Origin: Paramarasmius palmivorus
Lineage: Eukaryota; Basidiomycota; Agaricomycetes; Agaricales; Marasmiaceae
Reading direction: 5' to 3'
Length of the DNA stretch: 40,005 bases
Assembly (NCBI GenBank): GCA_037176845.1
Contig: JAYKXP010000273.1
Span: 1-40,005 of the forward strand
Below are positions 1 through 10,042 of the stretch, one piece after another. Position 1 is the first letter of the stretch, and every line of letters begins with the position of its first letter. The translations under genes and the position numbers were made by a program. The notes under the pieces were generated by a model, which searched no databases, was not told the origin of the DNA, and was given only the letters and a program-made list of their open reading frames with translations.

Positions 1-1542
1 CTGGACCCAGGGCTTTGAAGTAGTAATGGTCAGAAAGCGATTTTGAACAAACAATGGAATGGACTCACGTCGGTGAGCTCATATATAAGCATAAAGCACA
101 TTCCGGTTGACCACTGAGGCAAGATATTACGAAAACCATTATTTGAGAGATGGTATCTCGCTTACTCGGGAGGCGTAAGAAAAAGGCATTATTATTGCAC
201 AGTTGGACGTAAAACAGTGATATGGACGGCAGACCCCTTCTCCCCAAGGCCGAAGTTGCGCTGTTGAAAGTGAAATTCGTCTCCGTGAAGCGTAGTTGCT
301 AGAGGACATCCATGTATGTGTTGGCCACGAAAAGGGCATTGGTTATAGCAGCGTCGATGTACTCGTCGGTAGTCGGATCCTCACTGGAATCATAGGTGTA
401 CTCGAATGTGAACTACTGCAGGTCCGGGAATAGTCCGCTTCCTCCTCTAGTCTTATCGCAGTGACTATGGCATTTTACCTCTAAAAATATATCTTGAGCT
501 GGTTGTCAAAACAAGGAGATAGGAGAAACTAGACGAACGTGTGTTTGCCGGTGGAGGTCTTCACCATCAATACTGTGCCTGCAAATCTTGAGGCGGAGAT
601 ATCTGCAGGATCAGTGAAAGTCCTCGAGACCCCAGTGATACTCTGTTTTCCACACAGGAAGAACTCGATACTGCAAGCGGTAAGCATGTCCGGGGTGGGT
701 CATGATCCAATTTTGACAAAGTGCAAACTAACCGAGGCATGTGCGACAAAATCCGTGACAGAGAGAAGCTCTCCAGATGGGCGTCCCGAATAGACCTCAT
801 ACCACAACCCAGCCTCTTCTTTAGCTGACTGGCCGACGAACAATAGCGACAGATCCACCGGACGCGCCCAGATATTCAAGTGTCGGCGGTGATCCCATTC
901 TTCTTCACATTGAGAGTCTGTTCAGCCTTGGTAAAGGCCAATCTGCGTCGACAGAAGGCTCGAGATGCAATGTTCACTGTCAAATCTGAAGTTTACCCGG
1001 ATATCATGAACTCTACTTGAGAACGTACCTGTCAACGAAGGATTCACGCAAAGCTACGACCTTGTTGTTCATGAAGGCAACGTTGGCGACAGCGTTCACA
1101 AACGGATACCATCTGCCGTGGAACACCTCGTTAGAGCCCATCATCAGCTGATTCATACAACTCACGGTAGGATTGCCCGACGTAAGCCAAGCTTATCTGC
1201 CCCGTTGTGACGCCAGACCTATAAGCCACCTGTCCTTGTCGATGTTCAACTGGGATGCCACAAAAGAAAACGATCTGATCCTCGGGAGTAGTTTGTGCAG
1301 CCAATGCTCCAGGGACTTCGAGACCAGCACCAACAGTCTGAGGCAGTACCAATAGAATCCATAATAAGATTTCAAGTGACAACGCATCCTTGTATTTGGT
1401 CGGTGGTTGGAAGTTTCGATCCCCGAACACGGTAACACGCCTCGTCTGTGGGTGTCGTACGTAAAGACCAAAGGTGACGCAATGCTAGTATCGAGCAGAG
1501 GACTAGCAAGAAGAACAAAGTAATAAAGCATAAAGACACCAT
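1..1542 (-). pseudogene. M36 fungalysin-type metalloprotease, broken and cut by the window edge
   Basis: Fungalysins are secreted zinc metalloproteases made with an N-terminal FTP propeptide. Read leftwards from an ATG at 1542, the minus strand gives a hydrophobic signal-like start, then GAGLEVPGAL, a stretch ending SFVASQLNIDKDR, then VAYRSGVTTGQISLAYVGQS, then WYPFVNAVANVAFMNNKVVA and ESFVDR. These match the fungalysin propeptide, whose hallmark is VNAVANVAF. Further on come WYEVYSGRPSGELLSVTDFV and, at about 330-400, YTYDSSEDPTTDEYIDAAITN, which fits the start of the mature enzyme. Consecutive pieces lie in different frames, with shifts near 1190-1430, 800-1000 and 400-600. Some breaks could be introns, but the number of frame changes and internal stops indicates a pseudogene or a very error-prone sequence. 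The HExxH active site would lie beyond position 1, so it cannot be checked. The family call is firm; inactivation is likely. Confidence 0.7.
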
Positions 1543-1559
1543 TCTCCTCGTCTGTAGCC

Positions 1560-1873
1560 TGGAGTAGAGTTAGGACTGTAAGACCTTAGAAGATAAATTG
1601 AACGTACCAATCGACTATTTATCTCGCCTATGTTATCAGACAACTTTGAACTTCCACATACCCATTCCATTCCAGAAGGACTGCAAACATCAAGAAGCGG
1701 TTGATTGGTGACCGTTGTGCGACCGAAAGCACCCAATGATCAATCACCTTTGCCTGCTTCTTCTTACAGGTTTCCGTAAGTGTCCGCTCATGGTAGGCAA
1801 GCGAGTCGAAGACAATCACGCATTGCAATTCTGTCTTGCCGAACTCTAGTCAAGTTTGAGAAAAAAAACCCCC

Positions 1874-1913
<40 letters not shown>

Positions 1914-2510
1914 ACTTCTGTTCTACATGACCCCACAGAACGACATACCCAAGTTCTCGACGAACAGAATGATAATATGGCGTGCGAGTAGATGTCCATG
2001 GGACTGCCCATGTGGCGGTAAGCCCTGTACGTACCCAAAGACCACATTGCAGCCTACCCATGACCTCTTCTGCAATATATTCATTCAAGGAGAAGGAAAG
2101 GGCTGATTCTCGGCACCGGTCTTCGTTAGCCATGGTGCGTGAAGAAATGGCAGGGAGAAGGTGCAGCCGCTGATGATTTTGGATGATAGGGCTAAATGAA
2201 CGGCCGTCTCGGAGTGCTGGTTGTATAGCAAAAGAGATTGCATTGATGAGAAGATGAGGATTGAGGTATAGACGCGCTAAGACAGCGACTGAAATAACCG
2301 CTGGACCCGAACTTCGATATACGGTGTGCAAGGCTTGAGCGGTGAGCATGAGCGTGGATACATTCCGAATTGTGCGGTAGTTCGTGGTTTCCAGTTTCTA
2401 ATAAACTTGCTCCCAGTTTGATCTATGGCCGTGGGCGATATTGACAGGTGTTTGGGATAGGAACCCATTGTGATGGATAAGACGATTGTCCACCTCAACC
2501 TTCCCAATAG
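1560..2510 (-). repeat. W block, left copy: unidentified duplicated sequence
   Basis: This stretch matches 14725-15420 in inverted orientation. Shared landmarks are a segment reading as CTTTTGCTATACAACCA, a segment around GAAGACCGGTGCCGAGAATCA, and a segment around ATTGGGTGCTTTCGG followed by ATCAACCG. Short protein pieces (EDRCRES and HWVLS or YWVLS) recur in both copies, but no long frame survives and I recognise no family. A run of 37 A residues (1875-1911) interrupts it. The long minus-strand frame at 1846-2349 ends in polyphenylalanine coded by that tract and is not trusted. Confidence 0.45.
1869..1911. repeat. C6-A37 homopolymer tract
   Basis: Six C residues are followed by 37 A residues, preceded by another run of eight A. 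No target-site duplication or retroelement body is visible beside it, so it is not convincingly a retroposon tail. It lies inside the W block, whose other copy lacks such a run. Confidence 0.9.
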
Positions 2511-2539
2511 TATCGGGTGAGCCGTTTTTGGTTTGAAAA

Positions 2540-2640
2540 TGGAAGCAGGTTGTCCACGGTCCTACAAAAATCTCAGCATCCAATCTGAGGGCAAAAGAAA
2601 AGGCGACGTACCTCAACCACTGCGAGTTAAATACCCCGGG
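2540..2640 (-). repeat. R-type repeat unit, left inverted copy
   Basis: Read on the minus strand this begins GGTTGAGGTACGTCGCCTTT, continues with TTTTGCCCTCAGATTGGATG, and is followed by a stretch containing TTTCAAACCAAAAACGGCTC. The same module recurs many times at 11.6-13.6 kb and 20.8-21.3 kb. As at 11.5-15.4 kb, R precedes W, so the R-W order is kept in the inverted left arm. Confidence 0.5.
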
Positions 2641-3250
2641 TCGTGAAATCCTTCAGCAGAAGCTCCATTCAGCTCGAAGACATGTAAATTAGCCCGCAAA
2701 ATTCAAGCTACCCGCCCAGCTCAGCGAATCCCACCCGGAGTACTCCTCTGAAAATTGCAGGATCCCCCGGCCTGTGCGACATCCTTCAAGCCTAGGACTT
2801 CTATCACAAAAATTCGATGCCGAGGGAAACAAGGGGATTTGCTGACGGTCGTGTCCTTGCATGCCACTTGTTTAGGAGCTGAATCTTGGTTTGTATCTGC
2901 TTTTCGGTCCGGATGATGGGCTGGTGTAGTGCTGTCTATCGTGATCAGAGTAGGGGGACAAGATGACGATGACCGCTGGATGACCGCCGTCGTGTTCAAT
3001 GCGTAATGCGTTGCCTGAAAGTCGGCTTATTGCATTCTTCTTTCCCCCATCACGAAGCTCGAGCTCTCACGTCGCTGGCTCATCGGAATGTAACAATCTT
3101 TTAAAATCACATCTTTCAAGCTTCAAGTCTGAGGGCAATTGGTTTTCTCTTTGGTAAAGTGCCGCACATTAGGCGGTGTGCTCACGAAATTTGGGATTCG
3201 ACAGGATTGGGGTTCAGCACAATAATCTTGTCTCCGGATAATCATGCCTT
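2641..3250. other. Intergenic stretch, no supported gene
   Basis: The only notable frame is a 92-codon minus-strand ORF (2721-2999) rich in Ser, Thr and Pro. It has no domain I recognise and no second copy elsewhere. It could be a small gene or chance. Confidence 0.3.
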
Positions 3251-4719
3251 GAGAGCTAATGCATGAATTTGGGCCAGTGAACGCTGTAGTGACAAAGTTG
3301 AATTTGAAAGCCGTCGATGATGATGGCGGTCGCGGGGAAGGGTGTTTGAGCAGTTGGGCGCTTATTTTTCTCTTCCCTCTCTCCCATCGTTCTCCTCATC
3401 GCAACGGCTTAAAATCGCACGTACGGTCTCTTCGATTATGCGGCTATAATAGAATGATTTCAAGACTTGCTTTTTGGACCCCAAAGACTCCCTTCAGGCG
3501 CTTAATAATAGACTCGTTCGGTCACCAATAATGCATTCACCACGCTAGGAACTCCGAGTCGTATACTTCTGGTGAGCTCAAGTATCTTTTCCCTCAAAGG
3601 CCAGATACTCAAAGATGTTGTATTGGCTTGTCTGTAACGCGGTGTTAGCTGTAGCATTCACCTTTCTTTGTCGACCAAAGGCGCAAAAATGAGCAACAAG
3701 AGGCCGAAATAAGCACCGGAAGCTGAGCATATTTTGGTTCAAACCTAGACAATCGGGACAGGCAATGTACTTGTGCCCGGTCACTCGACTTACCAACATG
3801 TTTCGTATTCTTGTTCGCAACTGGGCCAACACTGGTCTTTCTGCGGTCTTGATATTGTTATGTCACTGGAGCCCGTTCGTGATCATCCATCTTCACCATC
3901 TTCGCCAGCGTGCTTCTCTTAATATCAACTACCCCTTTCCAGTTGACGCTCCAAGATCAAGTATCACAATCTGATGATGTGCCACAGTATCTGATATTCC
4001 TAGTGATATTCTTGGAGTCGTCATCTTGAACCAATGGGCTTCATACTACATATGTCTCACATTCGATGGACTACTATATACAGCTATATACCAGGCTTGG
4101 GTGGTAGGAGTCCACCAGTCAAATGGCCCGAAAACGCTTGCCGTGTTACCAGCTTTCTCTCTAGCAACGACAATCGCTCATTTTTCGATTGAAGTGCTTG
4201 ACGAATGACTTTCGTGCGATTTACGACGTCGCTATCGTAGGAGTCTTGGTGGGGCTCCACTTGCAAAGGCTAGAGATAACGGAGGATATCAGTCCTCATC
4301 GACGTAAAAGTTCTCCGTTTTCGCTTCAGGATCGGAACAACGGAACCGTCATACAACCATGTTGTGCTGTATCCATCCATTGCATCGCAGCGGCCTGGTG
4401 CGTGACCTCAGCACCTTGCCATCAGTTCTGAATTTCGGAAAGAGGGTACATTTCTTGCAGTGATTCTGGCGTATCCCATGACACTTTGGATCAGAGCTCG
4501 GATCGCAAGTATGCAGTTCGCGTCTAACTAAATTCTATTTTTGTCCGATAGGGACCACCGTACGCGTCCGCGCTTGCCGCATTGATTGACAGATATATTT
4601 CTTCAGGTTTTCCATCTCTGTATTCGCGATATCAACAGCAGTCTCCCTCTTCTGCTAGCTTCTGGGCCTCTTGCCTTGCGCAATACCAGATTAGTCACCC
4701 CCTCCTGTGGCGTACCTAG
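3250..4719 (+). pseudogene. X block, copy 1: conserved unidentified gene-like block upstream of Z
   Basis: This block recurs as an inverted repeat at 17544-19205, 26165-27840 and 32020-33165, always just upstream of a Z membrane-protein gene and in the same direction. Pieces look protein coding: a hydrophobic segment read as IFASVLLLISTT, a segment SNQWASYYVSHPMDYYIQLY (clearest in the fourth copy), a segment LINVKVLRFRFRIGTTVTLL after a plausible GTAAGT intron, and a possible last exon ending HPLLWRT followed by TAG. No copy gives one continuous spliced frame in my reading. I infer a former multi-helix membrane protein gene, but cannot name the family. The alternative is conserved non-coding sequence with chance frames. 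Confidence 0.4.
3259..3440 (+). promoter_or_regulatory. Highly conserved 5' block of X, copy 1
   Basis: About 170 bp that are almost identical to 19030-19205 and 27675-27840 in inverted orientation. It contains GAGCAGTTGGGCGCTTATTT, a pyrimidine-rich TCTTCCCTCTCTCCCATCG and TTTTAAGCCGTTGCGATGAG (the last read on the other strand). It is better conserved than the presumed X coding part, which suggests a promoter or leader, or simply recent exchange between copies. Confidence 0.4.
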
Positions 4720-4958
4720 TGGGTTTATTTTCTTTGCTTTCTGTTCGCGGATCTCACCGTCTCAAGGCTAAACAGCTCATCAATCCACCTTCTCAATAGG
4801 TCAGTTTGGTGCATCGAATCCATCAACCCATTGTTGTCTCCAGTAGGAGCCCGGCAGCACATAACATTCTCTTCAAGATACTTATTGAACCGCTCCATCT
4901 ACTAAATTCAGAATAAGCACGAAGAGAACCGAAATTTTCGACTCAGTTGTTGCAGGTC

Positions 4959-6664
4959 ATGGATAGACAAGATTTCGATGAGGTGTGTCCCTTACAGCTG
5001 TTCTGTATCCAGCTCCCTAAATACGATACGTCTACAGAAGGAGTTTGAATCTTACTGCAGGGAACTCGGAATGATACCAGATATACGAGACATGAAACAA
5101 GGGAATGATGAACAGATATACCGTCTTGCGGTTCTCGCTGCTGTGAGTAGAAATCCTACTGCTTTAACCCAGACGACGTTGACCTTCAAAAACAACTCAC
5201 TAGATTTTGTATCTCATATACGGTATGGCTGTCACACTTTCCCTGGTTTTTTCGAACGATGATTCATTACTGAATAGGTGCATACGTCGTGCTATTCGGA
5301 ATTTGCATCCGCATTCTTCTCAAGCGAAGACATGGCCGTTATCGTTTACATTGCCTATCGATCACGACACTGTTTGTGCTTGGGACTATGGCTACCATTG
5401 TTGGGACAATCATCGAAGTGGAAAGTGTTACCGCCGCACTGAAAAGCATCCTGGACATAGTCGCACCACCCTGGCTCTGCTCGGAGGTTTTACCCAAGTC
5501 GGAACGCTATGAAACAGAAAACTTCTCGTACGAACGTTCTTATGATGTGCACACTGATAGTAATGGCTACAAATGTTCTAGGTGGGGCTTCATAGCTACT
5601 AACAAGATGATGGTTTTTCGGCTCGCACTCCTTGTGGTTTCAAAGTGAGCAATCTCTACTGGATAGGATTCAAGTCAGAAACGAGTACTGATACGAGCAG
5701 CATAACCGCAGATTTGATTCTGGTATTTCGTTTGACTGTCCCCCTTTCAGGTATCCTAATATGTGTTTTACTAGATATGGAGATGCTATTTTGTGTGGGG
5801 GCAGCGTAGAAAAGTTATCATTTTACCGGCTGTTCTATGTGCTGTGAATAATGGTAAGTGAACTTATCCCATATATTTCACAGTCCTGACGTCGCCATTC
5901 ATACTTTGATTGCGCAGTTGCTGCGATTGTTTTTGTTGCATGCTTTCATGATTCAATCGGCACTGCTTTAGTGAATACCGAAGTAGTGTGGCCAGACTGG
6001 TATCTCTACACGATGTTCCTCTCAGGGACTATCCTCACCAATTTATTGTTAACATTGTTGATAGGTTTGTCCAGGTTCAATTTCACCTCTGCGTCTCGCT
6101 CACGACTACTTTCCGACTCGAAGCTGGTAGGATCATCTACATCAGTAGAGAAGCGACAAAATACGTCGGAAAAGGCCACAGAAATATGTACAAGACCGTT
6201 GTTGCTATAACGTGCGTCACAGTAACCCTTATTTCTGTTAGATAGCACTCTAAACTTTCACAGTTTGGAATCCGGGCTTATTTATCCCACTACACTGATC
6301 ATCTACATTGCATTCACTTTAGCTGAATCTGAGTTGAATCATCTCTTCCACTTCCCAATTTCTCCGAGGATGGCCACTTACTCTATCTTCTCGACTGTCG
6401 CCCAGTACACTCTCCACCAAGCCGCTGTGAGTGAAGCTACTTGTTCCCTATTCGTCTCACACCTCACCATTCCTGTCCCAGGGAATTGCCCCAACCCTCG
6501 TCATCGTACGTACAAGCCTCGGTATCGCCATCGAAGACACCAAAAGTTGTATCACGACATTCCGTGCCGGGCAACACGACGATACCCAAGTCGATATCCC
6601 ACAGTCTCAGAGCGCTGGTGGGCCCGTCCTAGACATCTCTCGGTCGAATGGTCCAGGATATTGA
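4959..6664 (+). CDS. Z gene, copy A: seven-helix integral membrane protein
   Basis: The manual model has 11 exons: 4959-4982, 5038-5142, 5204-5222, 5278-5527, 5582-5644, 5701-5722, 5775-5853, 5918-6064, 6124-6211, 6264-6426 and 6482-6664. They sum to 1143 nt, exactly in frame, giving 380 residues. All introns are GT-AG and about 50-65 nt. The product has about seven membrane segments. Family motifs are IWRCYFVWGQRRK (after helix 3), AGRIIYISREA (after helix 5), ESGLIYP (helix 6) and GIAPTLVIVRTSLG (helix 7), then a polar tail with ILDISRS-type sequence (here VLDISRSNGPGY). This layout is typical of a large agaricomycete membrane protein family of unknown function; a receptor-like role is only a guess. 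The fourth intron (5528-5581) is 54 nt without a stop, so its retention would add 18 residues. The start has the same tiny first exon as the other copies. Confidence 0.82.
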
Positions 6665-8275
6665 TAAACTCGCGTTCTACCCTATTTATCCAATTGCTGT
6701 TTTTATTCCACACTTCCCGGGGCTCGCATTCCTTCCGAATCCCGATTCCCAAGTTTGACGTCGTTGGTCCGAAATTTGACAACTGTAACAAAGCTAGGAT
6801 ACTATTTATTCCGAGTTCCCTACGAGTACAATACAAACAATACGCCGGTGAATGACAGTCCAATAGTATTTGTGCGTATCCGAGTCGCTCGTCCAAACTT
6901 CCAAGGAGATGCACTCGAGTCAGAGATGCAGTTATCACATGCAACGACGCGGAGACACTAGAGTCACCGAGCACGAGATGTGATCACTGAACCATGACTG
7001 GGTGATATCGGCGTAGAGCCTTGGCAAGCGTAGTATTGGGAAGTGTACAATTCGAGTCTGAGTCGTCGCTGAGCTCCAACGCATCCAAAGTTGGTAGCCA
7101 GCCCACTCTGAAAATAGCCCTTTCCTAATCTCCCCTGTCAAGATACTTGAATTTCCTCGTTCTCCAGAAGCACTTTCGGTGCGCCCAGTTTGAACGCTCC
7201 TAGGAGAAGTCGTTTGCTAAGGAATTTTCCTCAGAGCAAGTGAACATGTACGTACCTTCCAAGTTCTCCCGGTCTGTTTCCTCATTCCAGTGTCCTAGTA
7301 TCCAGCCTCTGGTCTCTCAACGTTCAACGATCGAACCCCAATCCCGGTGCATGTTGGACGCGGTGCGAAAAGGGCTTGCGAGATCTTCTATCCGAACGTG
7401 TAGAATCCAAGTCTGCCAGTGGATATTTCGAAGAGCCTATTTGAAGACGTTCGCCGGCGGATCCAAGACGTCGGAGGAATCATACAGCAACAGCTCGCCG
7501 ACGGACCTAGCCCAGTTTGAATGCTCCTCAGGCTAGGCTATCGCGAGGAAGAACTAAAGTAAATTCTCCTGGTGATACCTCAGACTCGGAGCAAGTGAAC
7601 GCGTACCTTCCCTTAACGTTCCCTAGTCCTGTTTCCCCATTCCAATTTCCTAGTACCCATCGAGATCAAGACCGTGCCCGTGCCCAAGCCAATACCATCC
7701 GATTCCAACTTTGTTTCCTGAACAGTGAACCGGAAGACGCGGTACGTTCAAGGTCTTTCTCTTCCTCTTTCCTACTCCTCGCGATGACTACTCTATCGAC
7801 CCTAGAGCTCTGAAAATCGCCCCTTTCCAAGTCCCAAAGCCTAATCTCTGTACGCTTCCAAAGATTTGAACGTTCTTGGGATCTCTATCACGAAGAAGAC
7901 CATGACGTTTGTTTCGCGGATCACCACTAGCATATTGGAACTTGGAGCGAGCTGCGAAAAAGTCTGGCGGTGTGCTAGCGATTCGACGTTGCCGAGGAGT
8001 GACGTTGAGGTATGAAGCAACAAGTTGAAGCTTGAAGCTGGATGACGTTCGGGTCCAAGGCGTGCACGGGCGCTTATACCAACAAAGACGTTTTCAACAT
8101 CTGGTCACTCCGAGGTTTTCAATTTTGGTGCAGCTAGGAAAGGGTATGTACACATGTACACCAGCACCATAAACCATAGATATAGAGATACGTAGATTGT
8201 ACAGTCCAACTCCAAGAACATAAATAACAGTCTTCTCCCAAACCTTCTCCTTCTCCTTCTATAAGCACACCGCAT
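6665..8275. repeat. S spacer, left (inverted) copy
   Basis: This lies between the 3' ends of Z copy A and the EXPERA-like gene, and I see no supported gene in it. It carries inverted versions of the modules in the right-hand spacers: the Z 3' flank with GTGATATCGGCGTAGAGC (about 7000-7020), the AAGTGAACATGTACGTACCT and AAGTGAACGCGTACCTTCCC modules (about 7230-7260 and 7590-7612), the GGGTCCAAGGCGTGCACGGG module (8050-8069), and the EXPERA-gene 3' flank with ATAGATATAGAGATACGTAG (about 8175-8195). Confidence 0.6.
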
Positions 8276-9029
8276 CTACTTCCCCTTCACATCCATTGCC
8301 TTCCTTTCCGCCCAATCCAACCACCTAACCAAATCCTTCCCCAGAGTGTACACAATGAAGGAAGGAAACACGATCCACAACCCATTAGGGATAACCCAGA
8401 ATAGGATAAGTGTTCGGAGGTCGTTATGGCCTATGGCACAAAAGTTGCAGTAGTATTCCTAGTTTTGTTAGTTCGGGGTGTGTGGAGGTAAAAAGAAGGA
8501 GAGAGAGAGGTACCTGCGCCCAATACAACACCGTCTTCGCCAACGTCAACCCTGCGCTGAGGAATCCAATTAGGACCCAACGCATTCGCAGGTCTGGGCT
8601 CCCCAGAAAACCATTCATACCTACACCCCAAAAACTATCAGCACCCAAAACACCCAAAACACAAAAAAGAAGAGGCGACTCACCCAACAAATAACACAAA
8701 TTCCCCCCCGTCTCCAACAAATTCATCAAACTCTGCGCATTCGTAAATCCGCCTCCCTCACCCCTTGCCGCTTCCTCGTACGTCCTGACGCCATATACGA
8801 GATCGACGTTCTGGTATATCGAGTACGGCTTCCAAATATAATGGAGATCGCCCCCAAACATGGACCGAGGACGAAGGAAGCAGTAAGAGGCGTCCCAGAG
8901 GATTATGGGGAGTGTTAAGGTGAACCAGAGGGAGGCTAGGGTGTGTGCGCGGGGTTTTGGGGGTGTGGTGAGTGAGGTGGTGGTGGTGCCATTGGTTTTA
9001 GTTTTAGTGAGAGAGCCGTTGGTGGACAT
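8276..9029 (-). CDS. EXPERA/EBP-like multi-pass membrane protein (Y, intact copy)
   Basis: Three exons on the minus strand join cleanly into about 219 residues. Exon 1 starts at the ATG at 9029 and ends in NLCYLLG at a GTGAGT donor. Exon 2 encodes MNGFLGSPDLRMRWVLIGFL through VLYWAQ. Exon 3 starts EYYCNFCAIGHNDLRTLILF and ends at TAG 8276-8278. Four hydrophobic segments are visible (WFTLTLPIILWDASY, SLMNLLETGGNLCYLL, WVLIGFLSAGLTLAKTVLYW, FWVIPNGLWIVFPSFIV). The spacing and the NGLWIVFP and LLET motifs resemble the EXPERA fold of emopamil-binding protein and TMEM97, which are ER sterol-handling proteins. A catalytic role is not established from this reading. It is the only intact member of three; copies at 19.4 and 28.1 kb are broken. 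Its 3' end faces Z copy A. Confidence 0.72.
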
Positions 9030-9164
9030 GTTGTCGTTGATGGTGATGGGGGTATTAGGGAAAGAAACGGCATCATGCGATTCTGTTTCTGTATTTTAAG
9101 GTCGACGTGTGAGAACATTCAATTGTCAGGGAAAAAGGGAACGGAAACGGGAAGGGGCAGATGA

Positions 9165-9419
9165 TCATGACAGACCTTGTTGACGTGATACCACCAGGCT
9201 CGGGGATGTCGGCGATGTCGATTCTACCTGTCGAAGCTCGCCTCCTCCGCGGAGTAACAGCAGTTCTTGCCAATATTTATAAAACTCTTCCTGCGGGTTT
9301 GGATCGTGGGTTGTGCGGCGTTCGCGTTCGTCAGGGTTTGAGCTGGAGGAAGAATGGTGTGTGATACGCGCTGCGTGTGAGGCTGAGAAGAAACCTGGGA
9401 GGTCTGGGAGAGATGTCAT
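9165..9419 (-). CDS. Possible small protein, unidentified
   Basis: An 84-codon frame lies upstream of the EXPERA-like gene on the same strand. It has a Ser/Arg-rich N-terminal half and a segment EEFYKYWQELLLLRGGGEL that could be an amphipathic helix. A possible GT donor after the QQ codons (near 9172) means it could be a first exon rather than a whole gene. I do not recognise it. It is single-copy in the window, unlike its duplicated neighbours. It could also be a chance frame in the 5' region. Confidence 0.25.
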   Translation of the reverse strand: MTSLPDLPGFFSASHAARITHHSSSSSNPDERERRTTHDPNPQEEFYKYWQELLLLRGGGELRQVESTSPTSPSLVVSRQQGLS

Positions 9420-9436
9420 CTAGGCTCTAAATCTAG

Positions 9437-9500
9437 TGTTGGAAGTAAAAGAAAGAGGGCAGTAGAAAGAAAGAGAAAGAAAGAAAGGCAAAGAAAGGGC
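9437..9500. repeat. GA-rich low-complexity tract
   Basis: Purine-rich repeats of the AAAGAAAGAGAAAG type run for about 60 nt between the EXPERA-like gene and the first tRNA. This is common in fungal promoters, but no specific function can be shown. Confidence 0.6.
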
Positions 9501-9607
9501 ATGCTGAGTGGCTCTTTTGTGATTTGTGAACAGACAACGTTGAATGTTCGTGTATCACGCGTGCCACTGGCGCTATGAAAAAGAAAGGACGATCAATTTA
9601 TTATTGA

Positions 9608-9697
9608 ACCCAAGATGGGGATCGAACCCACAACCTTTGCCTTCTCAGTACTCATGAAGAATAGGAAAGCAACGCACTACCATTGTGCTACTTGGGC
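9608..9697 (-). tRNA. tRNA-Arg(CCT) with intron
   Basis: Read on the minus strand, the acceptor arms GCCCAAG and CTTGGGT pair (one G-U). The D arm is GCAC/GTGC, the anticodon stem TTGCT/GGCAA, and the T arm GTGGG-TTCGATC-CCCAT. The loop is TT-CCT-A, giving anticodon CCT. A 19-nt intron follows position 37 in the usual place for nuclear tRNA introns. There is no encoded CCA. It decodes AGG. A sister gene lies at 11317-11411 in opposite orientation, with identical mature sequence and a different intron. Confidence 0.88.
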
Positions 9698-10042
9698 AGT
9701 TACACCACCTTCCTTACTCACGCACTACATCCTGCCCGAGCCCATTTACCCGGCGCGCTGACTCACCTCACCACACCGCAACCCTGAGTCGACCAGAACA
9801 CACACACGCTCTCTCCTCACACCAACACCAACGCACCAACACTGGCGTCACCACTCGACATTCAACCACTCCCCCTAATTATATCTCTCCTCCTTCTCTT
9901 CCTAGGCCTAAGCGCAACCAAACTCCTCGTACGTCCGCTCTCCGTCCGTTATTCCCACGCCTAACCCCAACCCAACACACACCCCTTATCTCTTACCCAT
10001 CTCGGTTCCCAGTTCAATTCCACACCCAGAGCTCAAGACAAG
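9698..10042 (+). promoter_or_regulatory. 5' region of the DCN1-like gene
   Basis: CA- and CT-rich sequence lies between the tRNA and the DCN1 start, with pyrimidine runs such as CTCTCCTCCTTCTCTTCC shortly upstream. No clear TATA box is seen. A long frame passes through this region into exon 2, but its Ser/Thr/Pro/His-rich upstream part is not part of the protein. Confidence 0.4.

Noticed and set aside
1875..1911. A37 tract as the poly-A tail of a retroposon
   Set aside because: No target-site duplication, no promoter-bearing body and no matching element elsewhere in the window were seen.
1846..2349. 167-codon minus-strand frame ending in polyphenylalanine
   Set aside because: The polyphenylalanine is the A37 tract read in reverse, and the upstream part is the W block, whose frame is not conserved with its other copy.
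9685..10042. N-terminal extension of the DCN1 frame upstream of 10043
   Set aside because: This long frame reaches the exon 2 frame only by reading through the first intron. The ATG at 10043 with a spliced first exon gives the proper UBA-type start.
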